From JAHEEL01 sp963700375 (lineage in GTDB: Bacteria > Actinomycetota > Acidimicrobiia > Spongiisociales > UBA5794): a stretch of DNA of 64,000 bases. The translations under genes were made by a program, and so were the position numbers. The stretch is from contig CAVOXF010000003.1 of NCBI GenBank assembly GCA_963700375.1, positions 496,001-560,000 of the forward strand, in the 5' to 3' direction. The notes under the pieces were generated by a model that ran no database searches, was not told where the DNA came from, and was given only the letters and a program-made list of their open reading frames with translations. This document shows positions 53,212-61,576 of this stretch, one piece after another (the stretch's first letter is position 1; every line of letters starts with the position of its first letter).

Positions 53212-53856
53212 CTACCGAGCGCGCTGTCGGTCGAGGGGGGACACATCGTCGGCGAGGAGGCGGGTGAGTTCCTCCGTGCGCTGGGTCATGCCGAGACCCT
53301 TGGTCGTTGGCCACTCATCGATCTCGCTCCGAGCGAACTCGATCCAGCGTTCGATGCTCTTGAACATCTCGATCTGGAAGGTCGCGAACAGCACCGAAAG
53401 GTGGGTCCGTTCCGGAAACGGATGCCCGTCGTCGAGGTACGACGCCATGAGTTCGACGATCGCCTCGTGGTGTTCACCAACGTCGGCTTCGAGTTCGTCG
53501 AGGGCGCCGGAGAGTTCGTCGATCGTTCCGTGATCAGCGAAGAGGAGCCGAAGGAGGGCCTCGACCTCGATGCGCGGGGGCTGCGTCCTGGATCCAGTCC
53601 ACTCCGTGAGTGCGGCACGACCTTCGTCGGTGATCTCGTAGACGTTGCGGCTCCGGTTTCCCATCTCCTCGGTGTGGGTCGTGGCGTAGCCGAGCTCCAC
53701 GAGCTTCTTCGGCTCGGAGTAGAGCAGGCGGGTCGACTTGGGCCAGGCGTAGCGAAGACTCCGCTGGGCCTGGTTCGTGAGTTCATAGCCGGTCCACGGC
53801 TTCAGATCGAGGAGGCCGAGCACGGCATACGATGAGGTGGTCATTCCCGGTGCCAT
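53212..53856 (-). CDS. PadR-family transcriptional regulator
   Basis: The 214-residue regulator has the PadR winged helix (AVLGLLDLKPWTGYELTNQA, SRNVYEITDEGRAALTEW). A long C-terminal dimerisation helix region follows (residues 110-190), as in the PadR_C family. An ATG four codons downstream (53844) is an alternative start. Two palindromes lie just upstream and may be its own operator. Its stop is 38 bp before the glycosyltransferase gene. Confidence 0.87.
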   Translation of the reverse strand: MAPGMTTSSYAVLGLLDLKPWTGYELTNQAQRSLRYAWPKSTRLLYSEPKKLVELGYATTHTEEMGNRSRNVYEITDEGRAALTEWTGSRTQPPRIEVEALLRLLFADHGTIDELSGALDELEADVGEHHEAIVELMASYLDDGHPFPERTHLSVLFATFQIEMFKSIERWIEFARSEIDEWPTTKGLGMTQRTEELTRLLADDVSPLDRQRAR

Positions 53857-53867
53857 GCACTTGATTC

Positions 53868-53905
53868 TACTGCATTGTTCAGTAACGTGATTCTGCAGAG
53901 TGCAG
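53868..53905 (-). promoter_or_regulatory. Candidate PadR operator palindromes
   Basis: TACTG-N7-CAGTA (53868-53884) and CTGCA-N3-TGCAG (53893-53905) lie 12 to 50 bases upstream of padR, in the gap to a divergent gene. The arms are short, so the assignment is tentative. PadR proteins commonly bind their own promoter. Confidence 0.4.
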
Positions 53906-53988
53906 CAACGCATCCCGGGGAGGGACCATCGCCGCCAGGAGCGGAGGCTGCCTTGGAGCGCACGGCGACACAGTGACCCGGAGGGACC

Positions 53989-54756
53989 ATGGAGACGGCT
54001 GACCACATCACAGCCATTGCACAGGAAGCAGCGCTGCTCGCAGTCGCTGCGGACCGAAACGGATTGGATGCAGACATACCGCCGTGCCCCGGTTGGGATA
54101 TGCGCGACTTGGTTCGCCACCTGAGCGAGATCCATCTCTGGGCAGCAGGCATCGTCGCACAGCGCACCACGAAACTCTGGCCAGATGATATCTCAGAGCA
54201 CACCGCCTCATGGCCGAACCTGGCAGTCTTCTGGCCCGACGACGACAACCTGACCGCCTGGTACCTGGAGACGAACGCCAACCTGGTTCGGTCTCTCGAG
54301 TTGGCACCCTTGGATCTCGACTGCCCCACCTTCCTTCCCGCGCCTTCACCCCGTGCGATGTGGGCAAGACGCCAGGCCCACGAGACGGCCGTGCACCGGT
54401 TTGACGCTGAGATCGCCGGTGGCACCTCGGACGGGTTCGATCCCGTGTTCGCCGCCGACGGAATCGACGAGATCCTCGCTGCCTTCGCTCCGCGACGCCA
54501 GGAGTTCCCGATAGAGAACACTCGGGCGATGGCGGTCCGCCCTGTGGACGCCGACGACCGTTGGCGCGTCATCCTTGCGCCAGACGGCATCACGACCGTC
54601 CGCGATGATGAACCCGCAGATGTCACCCTCACCGGAGCCGCATCAGACCTCTACCTGGCACTCTGGAACCGCGGTGATGACTCGAGCATCACCATCACCG
54701 GCGACCGTCACGTCCTCACCACCTGGCACCGGAATCACCGACTCCGCTGGTCGTAG
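53989..54756 (+). CDS. Mycothiol-dependent maleylpyruvate isomerase-family protein (TIGR03083-like)
   Basis: The 255-residue protein has the DinB/MDMPI-like N domain with PPCPGWDMRDLVRHLSEIH and the metal-site region RRQAHETAVHRFDAE. A C-terminal SCP2-like domain ends DDSSITITGDRHVL. The family uses mycothiol, the actinobacterial thiol, but most members lack a known substrate. It is divergent from padR, so regulation by PadR is plausible. Its end overlaps the convergent methyltransferase-like gene by 22 bases. Confidence 0.8.
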   Translation: METADHITAIAQEAALLAVAADRNGLDADIPPCPGWDMRDLVRHLSEIHLWAAGIVAQRTTKLWPDDISEHTASWPNLAVFWPDDDNLTAWYLETNANLVRSLELAPLDLDCPTFLPAPSPRAMWARRQAHETAVHRFDAEIAGGTSDGFDPVFAADGIDEILAAFAPRRQEFPIENTRAMAVRPVDADDRWRVILAPDGITTVRDDEPADVTLTGAASDLYLALWNRGDDSSITITGDRHVLTTWHRNHRLRWS

Positions 54757-55445
54757 TCGACACCACGCCACGCGAGCGACGGCAGCGAGCGCGGCGTCGA
54801 CTCGGTCCGGAAGCGCAGTTGGAACAGATAGGCGAACGGCGACTTCGTGTATCCGATACCCCGCCCCGAGTCGTGGATCAGGTCGGCGGTGACTTCGATG
54901 TCCCGTTCTGGGATCAGATACGAATCGAGATTCCGATCACTGAGCGAGTACTTCCCCGACCGTGACTGGACGACACCCACGAGTCGATATCGAGGATCGA
55001 TCGAGGCGATCGCCGCATCACCGTGGCTCGCGTTCACGAGCAGCCACCCGCCGCGCCGGAGATGGCGGGTGCAGGGTTCCGAGACGAAACCCGCATAGAG
55101 CGAGATGAGCAGATCGAAGCCGCCGTCCGGCAGCCCGAGATCGGTGGTGTAGTCGGCGCCGACGAAGCTCCAAAGCCGCTCCGCACCAGCCGGAACGTGG
55201 CCGGCGATGATCTCGTCGACACCATCAGCGTCACCGAAGAACTTCGCGGCGCGGGCGTCACAATCGACGTAGGTCACCGAGGGGAACGCAAACGAGGCCG
55301 CAACGTCCACATACGAGCCCGGATAGAGGGCGGTGACCACGTCGATCTCCTGACCCACCGCCGTGAACAGGCGCTGTCGGTCTCCGGGATGCAGGTCCTG
55401 CTTGTCCCACAGCAACCGGGTCGAGTCCTGCACGGCGCCTCCCAC
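54735..55445 (-). CDS. Methyltransferase-fold protein
   Basis: The 236-residue product has a Rossmann-type order: YPGSYVDVAASFAFPSVTYV, DGGFDLLISLYAGFV and HLRRGGWLLVNASHGDA, consistent with a class I methyltransferase. The glycine-rich SAM motif is weak (VDVAASFA), so activity is uncertain. The GTG start directly follows the recR stop, suggesting co-transcription. No substrate is apparent. Confidence 0.6.
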   Translation of the reverse strand: MGGAVQDSTRLLWDKQDLHPGDRQRLFTAVGQEIDVVTALYPGSYVDVAASFAFPSVTYVDCDARAAKFFGDADGVDEIIAGHVPAGAERLWSFVGADYTTDLGLPDGGFDLLISLYAGFVSEPCTRHLRRGGWLLVNASHGDAAIASIDPRYRLVGVVQSRSGKYSLSDRNLDSYLIPERDIEVTADLIHDSGRGIGYTKSPFAYLFQLRFRTESTPRSLPSLAWRGVDYDQRSR

Positions 55446-56039
55446 CTACAGTTCCAGGCGGCCTGACAGCGCTCGTCCGAGCGTGATCTCATCGGCATAG
55501 TCCAGGTCGCCGCCGACCGGGAGGCCGGACGCCAACCGCGACACCGTGACCCCGAGCGGCTTGAGCATCCGAGCAAGGAACATGGCCGTGGCATCCCCTT
55601 CAAGCGTGGGGTTCGCGGCAACGATGACCTCGGTCACGTTCTCGGCATCGACTCGGCCGAGCAACTCGCGGGCTCTCAGTTGATCGGGGCCGATGCCCTC
55701 GATTGGGGAGATCGCGCCCCCCAACACGTGGTAGCGACCGAAGAACTCGCCGGTCTTCTCGATGACCGGGATGTCCTGGGCTCGTTCGACAACACACAGG
55801 ATGGTCGGGTCGCGACGAAGGTCTCGACAGATCGAGCATTCCTCTTCCGCGGTGACGTTGAAGCACCGATTGCAGAGCCGGACTTCCCGTCGCATCGACG
55901 TGATGGCGTCCGCCAGACGGACCGCATCGGCCTCTTCGGCATTGAGGAGGTAGAACGCCAATCGCTGCGCGCTCTTCCGGCCGACCCCGGGGAGCCGAGC
56001 TAGTTCGTCCACGAGCCGCTGCACGGGCGGTTCGAACAT
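55446..56039 (-). CDS. recR: Recombination mediator RecR
   Basis: The 197-residue protein has the helix-hairpin-helix LARLPGVGRKSAQRLAF, the zinc finger CNRCFNVTAEEECSIC, a TOPRIM domain (LCVVERAQDIPVIEKT, VTEVIVAANPTLEGDAT) and a C-terminal Walker-B-like LPVGGDLDYADE. It works with RecF/RecO to load RecA at gaps. Its ATG overlaps the ybaB stop by one base; ybaB-recR adjacency is common in bacteria. Confidence 0.95.
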   Translation of the reverse strand: MFEPPVQRLVDELARLPGVGRKSAQRLAFYLLNAEEADAVRLADAITSMRREVRLCNRCFNVTAEEECSICRDLRRDPTILCVVERAQDIPVIEKTGEFFGRYHVLGGAISPIEGIGPDQLRARELLGRVDAENVTEVIVAANPTLEGDATAMFLARMLKPLGVTVSRLASGLPVGGDLDYADEITLGRALSGRLEL

Positions 56040-56368
56040 CAGCCGAGAAGGCCGCCGAGATCCATCCCGCCTGCAACGCCACCCATGGAGTTCGCGGCGT
56101 CTTCGGCAGCCGCCGAGAGCGCCAAGTTGACGGCGGCAACAACGAGGTCGCCTGCCATCTCCGGATCGTCCGGGTCGAGGATGCCCGGGTCGAATTCGAC
56201 CGAGACAAGCTCACCGGATCCGCGAACGATGGCCTTGACGACGCCGCCGCCGGCCGTTCCTTCGTAGGTCTTCGCTGCCAACTCGACCTGAGCGGCCTCG
56301 ATCTGCGCCTGCATCTGCTGCGCCTGCTGCATCAACTGGCGCATGTCTTTTGGCATTTGTGGTGACAT
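56039..56368 (-). CDS. YbaB/EbfC nucleoid-associated protein
   Basis: The 109-residue product begins with a helix rich in Met and Gln (MRQLMQQAQQMQAQIEAAQ). YEGTAGGGVVKAIVRGSGEL follows, the conserved YbaB core, and a Gly-rich tail ends the protein. YbaB proteins bind DNA as dimers. The ATG at 56368 is chosen by family length; the long upstream frame is not coding. It is the first gene before recR on the minus strand. Confidence 0.92.
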   Translation of the reverse strand: MSPQMPKDMRQLMQQAQQMQAQIEAAQVELAAKTYEGTAGGGVVKAIVRGSGELVSVEFDPGILDPDDPEMAGDLVVAAVNLALSAAAEDAANSMGGVAGGMDLGGLLG

Positions 56369-56471
56369 GCCGCAAAGGCTACCCGCTCCCTGCGTCTGTC
56401 TCATGACTCCCGGCCACCGGTCTGAGCCCGAGCACGAGCGTTTGAGGCATACCGATTGATCGGACACACGC

Positions 56472-57035
56472 ATGCGCACGGGCGCCGGGCGAACCCCTCT
56501 GCTCGCAGTCTCGCTCACGGTGCTGGCTGCCTCATGTTTGAGCGGCGCCGCCACGTCAACGACCACATGGCTCCAAGCCCCGGGGGAGAGCACGGTGACC
56601 TCAACCGAACCGCCTGCCGAGACGACGACCACCGCAGCAACGAACTCGACGGCGCTCCCTGCAGGTGAGGACGTGGAGGTCTGGGCCGGCGATCTCGCAG
56701 GGCAGATGGTCGAGTTCCAGTTTGTCGTCGACGACACAGGCTCGATCAGCGGCCTCATCGGCAACCCGGCCAAAGAGAGGCCCGACATCCCCATCAATGG
56801 AGCGATCGGCGATGGAGCCGTCACCATCAACAATCCACCTGCCGACCTCCGCGTCCCGGCGCTCGAGGCGGACCTCGCCGACAACGCTGAAGCCACCGTT
56901 TCCGAATTCGACGGCCTCAACCATCTCTTCCAGACGGCCGAGACCGGAGCGGTCTCCGAGTACGGGCGAATCGAAGAGACGTTCTCCCCGGCCGCAATCG
57001 ATCTGATCGCGGGCTGGATCCTCGAACACAGCTGA
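56472..57035 (+). CDS. Lipoprotein-like remnant of an alpha/beta hydrolase with internal deletion
   Basis: The 187-residue frame has an N-terminal signal and lipobox-like LAASC, a Thr-rich linker, and a beta domain of the kind found before some secreted alpha/beta hydrolases (IGNPAKERPDIPINGAI). It then jumps to a hydrolase C terminus: GLNHLFQTAETGAVSEYG with the usual catalytic His, and AIDLIAGWILEH. The segment holding the nucleophile Ser and acid is absent. The frame stays open, so it may be expressed, but it cannot be a functional hydrolase. Confidence 0.6.
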   Translation: MRTGAGRTPLLAVSLTVLAASCLSGAATSTTTWLQAPGESTVTSTEPPAETTTTAATNSTALPAGEDVEVWAGDLAGQMVEFQFVVDDTGSISGLIGNPAKERPDIPINGAIGDGAVTINNPPADLRVPALEADLADNAEATVSEFDGLNHLFQTAETGAVSEYGRIEETFSPAAIDLIAGWILEHS

Positions 57036-57101
57036 GATACGTTGCCCAATCGGACCGTTCGCCCGAACCTGGGCGGTCGAGCATCGCTACCCTCCACACC
57101 G

Positions 57102-58979
57102 ATGCGCTATCAGGCCCTCTATCGCAAATACCGACCACAGCGTTTCGACGAGGTGGTCGGACAGGACCACGTCGTCGGCACCCTGACGCGCGAGGTCACC
57201 GACGACAAGGTCGCCCACGCCTACCTCTTCGCCGGACCACGCGGTACCGGGAAGACGACCAGCGCCCGACTCCTCGCGAAGGCACTCAACTGCACCAATC
57301 GGGGTGAAGACGGAGAACCGTGCAACGAGTGCGCCTCGTGCCTCGGGATCACGGAGGGCACATCGCTCGACGTCATCGAACTCGACGCCGCCTCGCACAA
57401 CAAGGTCGAAGACGTCCGGGAGATCAGGGTCAACGTCGGCACCGTCGCTGCCGCTGCAGGCGCCCACCGGGTCTACATCCTGGATGAGGCCCACATGCTG
57501 TCCCGAGCGGCCGGCAATGCTCTTCTCAAGACGCTGGAGGAACCGCCGGAGCATGTCGTGTTCGTTCTCGCCACCACCGAGCCGTACAAGCTGCTCGACA
57601 CCATCCGCAGCCGTTCGCAGCGGTTCGACTTCCACCCGGTGTCGTCCGAGGTACTGGTCGAGCACCTCGAAGACATCTCGCGCCGCGAAGGATTCACCAC
57701 CGACCACGCCGGCCTCGCGATGATCGCGGCGCACGCCCGTGGATCCGTGCGCGATTCGATGAGCCTGCTCGAACAGGTCGCCGCACTCGGGGACGGAGTC
57801 GTCTCGACCGAAGGAGTCACCCGAGCGCTCGGCCTAGCCGATGGAGATGCGTTCACCGGCCTCGTTGCCTCGATCTCGAATCAGGATGCCCCCGCAGCTC
57901 TCGGACTCGTCGCGCAACTCGCCTCGCGAGGCGCCGACCTTCGCCGCTTCGTCGCCGACTCTCTCGGGTTCTTCCGCGGCATCTTCCTGGCTCAGTACGC
58001 CCCGAACCTCGAAGAGATCACTGACGAACCACCGGAAGTCCTCGACGAATGGCGGCGCCAGGCACGCATCCTCTCCTCGGGAGACGTGTTGCGCGCCATC
58101 GACCGCTTCTCCGACGCACTGCTCCAGTTGCGTCAGGGACGCGAGGAGCGACTCGTCCTCGAACTCGCCCTCATCCGCCTTACACGCCCCGAGACGACCG
58201 TCGACGGAGAGTCGCTGGCCGCGCGCATCGAGCGGCTGGAGCGGGATGTGAAGCAGGGTGCCGCGAGCTCCGAACTACGAGCTACGAGCCCAGCTTCTTC
58301 TGTCCCACCGGCCGCAGGACGGGGTGACGCGGAGGAGCGCAGCGACGACGCCGGGGGGCATCCACAAACGGTTCGCTTCCCGTCCGCTTCCGTCCCCCTT
58401 GGGGGAGGCGACCCGAGCGAAGCTCGGGACGGAGGGGGTCACTCGCTCACTGACAACGAACCTAGGCCTACGACCCCGCCGGCCACCGAAACCCCCTCAG
58501 AACCCGCCGACGATCCTGAGCCCGAACCCGAGTTGACACCTCCCATACCACCTGTGCCCTCCCCTACCCCCGCCGGCGACCTCACGCTGTCGGAGTTCTC
58601 GGCGGCATGGCCGGTCGTCGTGGCACGCGTCCGGTCCGACTTCGGGGCCCGTCGTCACGCCTTCGTCCGGGTGGCGGAACCGCTCTCCGTCTCCGGATCG
58701 GTAGCGGTACTCACTCTCCCCACCCACCAGCATTTCCACCTCGAGCAGCTCAACGCCGATGATCAACTTCTCGCTGCCCTCACGTCCATCACCACCGAGG
58801 TCCTCGGACGGGAGGTCAAGCTCCAATTCCGCTCGGACGACGACGCAGCACCGGTTGCCGCCGGGGAAGCTGACTCCGCCCGGGCACCCGAACCGGAGCA
58901 ACTCGACGAAGGCACCGATCGCGAGAAGCCCGAAGATCTGATCGCCGACATGCTCGGCGGCACCGTGGTCGAGGAATAG
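57102..58979 (+). CDS. dnaX: DNA polymerase III gamma/tau subunit DnaX
   Basis: The 625-residue clamp-loader ATPase starts YQALYRKYRPQRFDEVVGQ. It has FAGPRGTGKTTSARLLAKAL (Walker A), the zinc site C...CNECASC, YILDEAHMLSRAAGNALLK (Walker B) and LATTEPYKLLDTIRSRSQRF (SRC box). Domain III follows to about residue 385. A proline-rich linker (about 388-485) contains palindromic repeat-like DNA. A C-terminal tau-like domain begins at LTLSEFSAAW. The ATG at 57102 is chosen by family start. Confidence 0.95.
   Translation: MRYQALYRKYRPQRFDEVVGQDHVVGTLTREVTDDKVAHAYLFAGPRGTGKTTSARLLAKALNCTNRGEDGEPCNECASCLGITEGTSLDVIELDAASHNKVEDVREIRVNVGTVAAAAGAHRVYILDEAHMLSRAAGNALLKTLEEPPEHVVFVLATTEPYKLLDTIRSRSQRFDFHPVSSEVLVEHLEDISRREGFTTDHAGLAMIAAHARGSVRDSMSLLEQVAALGDGVVSTEGVTRALGLADGDAFTGLVASISNQDAPAALGLVAQLASRGADLRRFVADSLGFFRGIFLAQYAPNLEEITDEPPEVLDEWRRQARILSSGDVLRAIDRFSDALLQLRQGREERLVLELALIRLTRPETTVDGESLAARIERLERDVKQGAASSELRATSPASSVPPAAGRGDAEERSDDAGGHPQTVRFPSASVPLGGGDPSEARDGGGHSLTDNEPRPTTPPATETPSEPADDPEPEPELTPPIPPVPSPTPAGDLTLSEFSAAWPVVVARVRSDFGARRHAFVRVAEPLSVSGSVAVLTLPTHQHFHLEQLNADDQLLAALTSITTEVLGREVKLQFRSDDDAAPVAAGEADSARAPEPEQLDEGTDREKPEDLIADMLGGTVVEE
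58258..58470 (+). repeat. Palindromic repeat-like DNA embedded in dnaX
   Basis: The segment codes for low-complexity linker sequence. It contains cccgagc-gaa-gctcggg (58412-58428), tccccc-tt-ggggga (58393-58406), and stretches such as gacgcggaggagcgcagcgacgac. These look like intergenic palindromic elements rather than ordinary coding DNA, and the reading frame is kept. Confidence 0.6.
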
Positions 58980-58981
58980 AC

Positions 58982-59530
58982 GTGCGCCTCGGAATCGATC
59001 TCGACGGCGTCGTCGCCGACTTCAACGCCGGCTGGGTGGCCAGGTACAACCGAGAGTTCGACGCCAACCTGACGACCGACATGGTCGACTCCTGGGACGC
59101 GATGGGCGACATCACCCACTTCCCGACGCTCCGTGCATTCTGGGCTTGGGCCGAGAACGGTGACGACGACTCCGTCTTTCGTCACCTCGATCCCTACCCG
59201 GATGCACTCGAAGCTCTCGAGCGTCTCTCGGCGAACCACCACATCGTGATCATCAGCGCCAAGTTCGAATGGGCCGTCCACGACACGTTCGCTTGGATCG
59301 CCGACCGCAGGATCCCGACACGCGAAGTTCACATCACATACGCAAAGTGGCGCGTACCGTGCGATGTCTATCTCGACGACTCGCCCCACCAGATCGAAGA
59401 GCTCAGCACCCATCGACCCGAGGCCGTGGTCTGCCGCTACGTGCGGCCATGGAACAGACCCGTCTACGGAGTCCGCGACGTCGACTCCTGGCACGACTTC
59501 GAGACGCTGGTCGACCAACGCTGGTGCTGA
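58982..59530 (+). CDS. HAD-like 5'-nucleotidase/NT5C-family protein
   Basis: The 182-residue product starts at a GTG two bases after dnaX. It begins GIDLDGVVADFNAGW (DxDxxV phosphatase motif I), has HHIVIISAKFEWAVHDTF and a C-terminal VYLDDSPHQIEEL (motif IV). It resembles deoxyribonucleotide-type NT5C phosphatases. The second Ser/Thr and Lys motifs are less clear, and the substrate is unknown. It is probably co-transcribed with dnaX. Confidence 0.72.
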   Translation: MRLGIDLDGVVADFNAGWVARYNREFDANLTTDMVDSWDAMGDITHFPTLRAFWAWAENGDDDSVFRHLDPYPDALEALERLSANHHIVIISAKFEWAVHDTFAWIADRRIPTREVHITYAKWRVPCDVYLDDSPHQIEELSTHRPEAVVCRYVRPWNRPVYGVRDVDSWHDFETLVDQRWC

Positions 59531-59616
59531 GCCAATTGGATCAGGCGCGCGGTGCCTGATTACCATTGGATCGCTGGCTCGGGCGCACCCAGTGCCCAAT
59601 CGACACAGGAGTAACA

Positions 59617-60738
59617 ATGAGGAAGACCCCTCTGATCGTCCTGGTTCTCGTGTTCGCGCTCATCGCAGCTGCCTGCAGCTCCGATAGCGACGAGACGACG
59701 ACCACGGCGGCAGCAGCCGAGACGACAACGACGGCACCACCGGAAACTACGACAACGACGGCAGCACCTGAGACAACCACGACCGAGGCCATGGTCGAGA
59801 TTGGCACTGCCGACAACCCGATCAAGGTCCTGTTCGTTCCGTCCGTGAGTGCCGAAGAGATCATCGCCGGCGGTGATATCCTCAAGGGCGTCCTCGAAGA
59901 GGCAACCGGCCTCGTCTACGAGGTCAGTGTCCCGACGTCGTATGCCGCAACCATCTCCGAGATGTGCGCATCCCCCGAGAACACCATCGGGTTCATCCCT
60001 GCAACCGCCTACGTCATCGGCAACGATGAGTGCGGTATCGAAGTGGCGATGAAGTCACTGCGCTACGGGTTCACCGAGTACTGGGCGGAGTTCATCGTCC
60101 CGCGTGACAGCGACGCGACGAACATCGCCGACCTGGCCGGCAAGAGCTGGGCCTACCCGGATGTTGGCTCGACCTCGGGCTACCTGGTACCCAACGGAAT
60201 GCTTCGGACCGATGGTATCGAGCCGGGCGAGACGGTTGAGGCCGGCAGTCACCCTTCGGTCGTGAAGGCCGTCTACAACGGCGAGGCCGACTTCGGCACG
60301 GTGTTCTTCAGCCCGGCGATCGACGCTGAGAAGAACGTCATCTGGGACGGGACGCTAGCCAACGCGGATGTCCCAGCCGACAAGGTCGACAGCTGCGTCC
60401 TCGACGCAGACGGTCAGATCGAGTGTGACGGTGTGTACCCCCGGGACGCCCGGCGCGATATCCGCGAAGAGGCTCCGGACGTGATTCAGAAGGTCAGGAT
60501 CCTCGAACTGTCGCAGCCGATCCCGAATGACACGGTCAGCTTCGCGCCGGCCGTTCCCGAGGAGATTCGGACCAAGTTCGTGACCGCGCTCGCCGACTAC
60601 GCAGCGAACGACCCGGAAGGTTTCGCTACCGCGTTCGATGCCTACTCCTGGAGTGGCGTTGCGCTGACCGATGACTCCGAATTCGACTTCATTCGTCTGC
60701 TCGTTCAGGAACTCGGCCTCGACACCGGCGATCTCTAA
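59617..60738 (+). CDS. phnD: PhnD-type ABC transporter substrate-binding lipoprotein
   Basis: The 373-residue protein has a lipoprotein signal (LVLVFALIAAACSS), a Thr/Glu/Ala spacer, and a periplasmic-binding fold. PhnD-like segments are PIKVLFVPSVSAEEI, TSYAATISEMCASPENTIGF and VGSTSGYLVPNGML. It should bind phosphonate, phosphite or phosphate outside the cell for the PhnC-PhnE transporter. AGGAG precedes the ATG. A 17-bp hairpin separates it from phnC, which would favour extra binding protein. Confidence 0.9.
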   Translation: MRKTPLIVLVLVFALIAAACSSDSDETTTTAAAAETTTTAPPETTTTTAAPETTTTEAMVEIGTADNPIKVLFVPSVSAEEIIAGGDILKGVLEEATGLVYEVSVPTSYAATISEMCASPENTIGFIPATAYVIGNDECGIEVAMKSLRYGFTEYWAEFIVPRDSDATNIADLAGKSWAYPDVGSTSGYLVPNGMLRTDGIEPGETVEAGSHPSVVKAVYNGEADFGTVFFSPAIDAEKNVIWDGTLANADVPADKVDSCVLDADGQIECDGVYPRDARRDIREEAPDVIQKVRILELSQPIPNDTVSFAPAVPEEIRTKFVTALADYAANDPEGFATAFDAYSWSGVALTDDSEFDFIRLLVQELGLDTGDL

Positions 60739-60759
60739 GAGCAGTTGATTCGTAGCACT

Positions 60760-60797
60760 GAGCAGCGGGCGGGGACCTGTGTCCCCGCCCGCTGCTC
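60760..60797 (+). terminator. Hairpin between phnD and phnC
   Basis: The arms gagcagcgggcggggac (60760-60776) and gtccccgcccgctgctc (60781-60797) form a perfect 17-bp stem with loop ctgt. It lies 21 bases after the phnD stop and 26 bases before phnC. It likely acts as a partial terminator or mRNA stabiliser, and lacks a U-tract. Confidence 0.75.
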
Positions 60798-60823
60798 GAC
60801 CAAGCAGACAGGGCGCCCGATCC

Positions 60824-61576
60824 ATGCTCAAGGTTGAGAATCTCACGAAGATCTACGACGGCGGCACACAAGCACTCGACGACGTCTCGTTCGAAGTCGA
60901 GAAGGGCGAGTTCCTGGCCGTCATTGGACTGAGCGGATCCGGCAAGTCAACGCTGTTGCGCTGCATCAATCGACTGATCGAACCGACATCGGGAACGATC
61001 ACCTGGGACGGCGTCGATGTGACGAACGCGTCCCAGGAGGAACTCCGACGCATCCGACGCCGCATCGGGATGGTCTTCCAGCACTTCAACCTCGTCAGCC
61101 GATCGAAGGTGCTGACCAACGTTCTCGCCGGCCGCCTCGGCTACGTCAACCCCGCACTCAGCGTCGTCAACCGGTTCCCGAAAGTCGACATCGAGAAGGC
61201 CCATGCTCAGCTGGCCAGAGTCGGCCTCGAGGACAAGGCGGGCGCCCGGGCCGATGAGCTGAGCGGTGGCCAACAACAGCGGGTAGGAGTGGCCCGCGCC
61301 ATGATGCAGGACCCTGAGATCATGCTCGCAGACGAACCCGTCGCGAGCCTCGACCCCGTCCTCGCCCACAGCATCATGCAGTACCTCGAACGCATCAACC
61401 AGGAGGACGGCGTGATGGTGCTGTGCTCCCTTCACTTCCTCGACCTCGTCCATCAGTATGCGGATCGCGTCATCGCCTTGAATGACGGGAAGCTGGTCTT
61501 CGAAGGGCCGCCGAAGGAGATCGACGACGACAAGTTCAAGGAGATCTATGGCAAGGAGGCCGAGCGCGTTGGCTGA
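60824..61576 (+). CDS. phnC: PhnC-type ABC transporter ATP-binding protein
   Basis: The 250-residue ATPase has IGLSGSGKSTLLRCINRLI (Walker A), MVFQHFNLV (Q loop), ELSGGQQQRVGVARAMM (signature), IMLADEPVASLDP (Walker B) and CSLHFLDLV (H loop). These are typical of PhnC. It powers uptake by PhnE of the ligand bound by PhnD. The ATG at 60824 begins the conserved LKVENLTKIY. Its end overlaps the phnE TTG start by eight bases. Confidence 0.93.
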   Translation: MLKVENLTKIYDGGTQALDDVSFEVEKGEFLAVIGLSGSGKSTLLRCINRLIEPTSGTITWDGVDVTNASQEELRRIRRRIGMVFQHFNLVSRSKVLTNVLAGRLGYVNPALSVVNRFPKVDIEKAHAQLARVGLEDKAGARADELSGGQQQRVGVARAMMQDPEIMLADEPVASLDPVLAHSIMQYLERINQEDGVMVLCSLHFLDLVHQYADRVIALNDGKLVFEGPPKEIDDDKFKEIYGKEAERVG

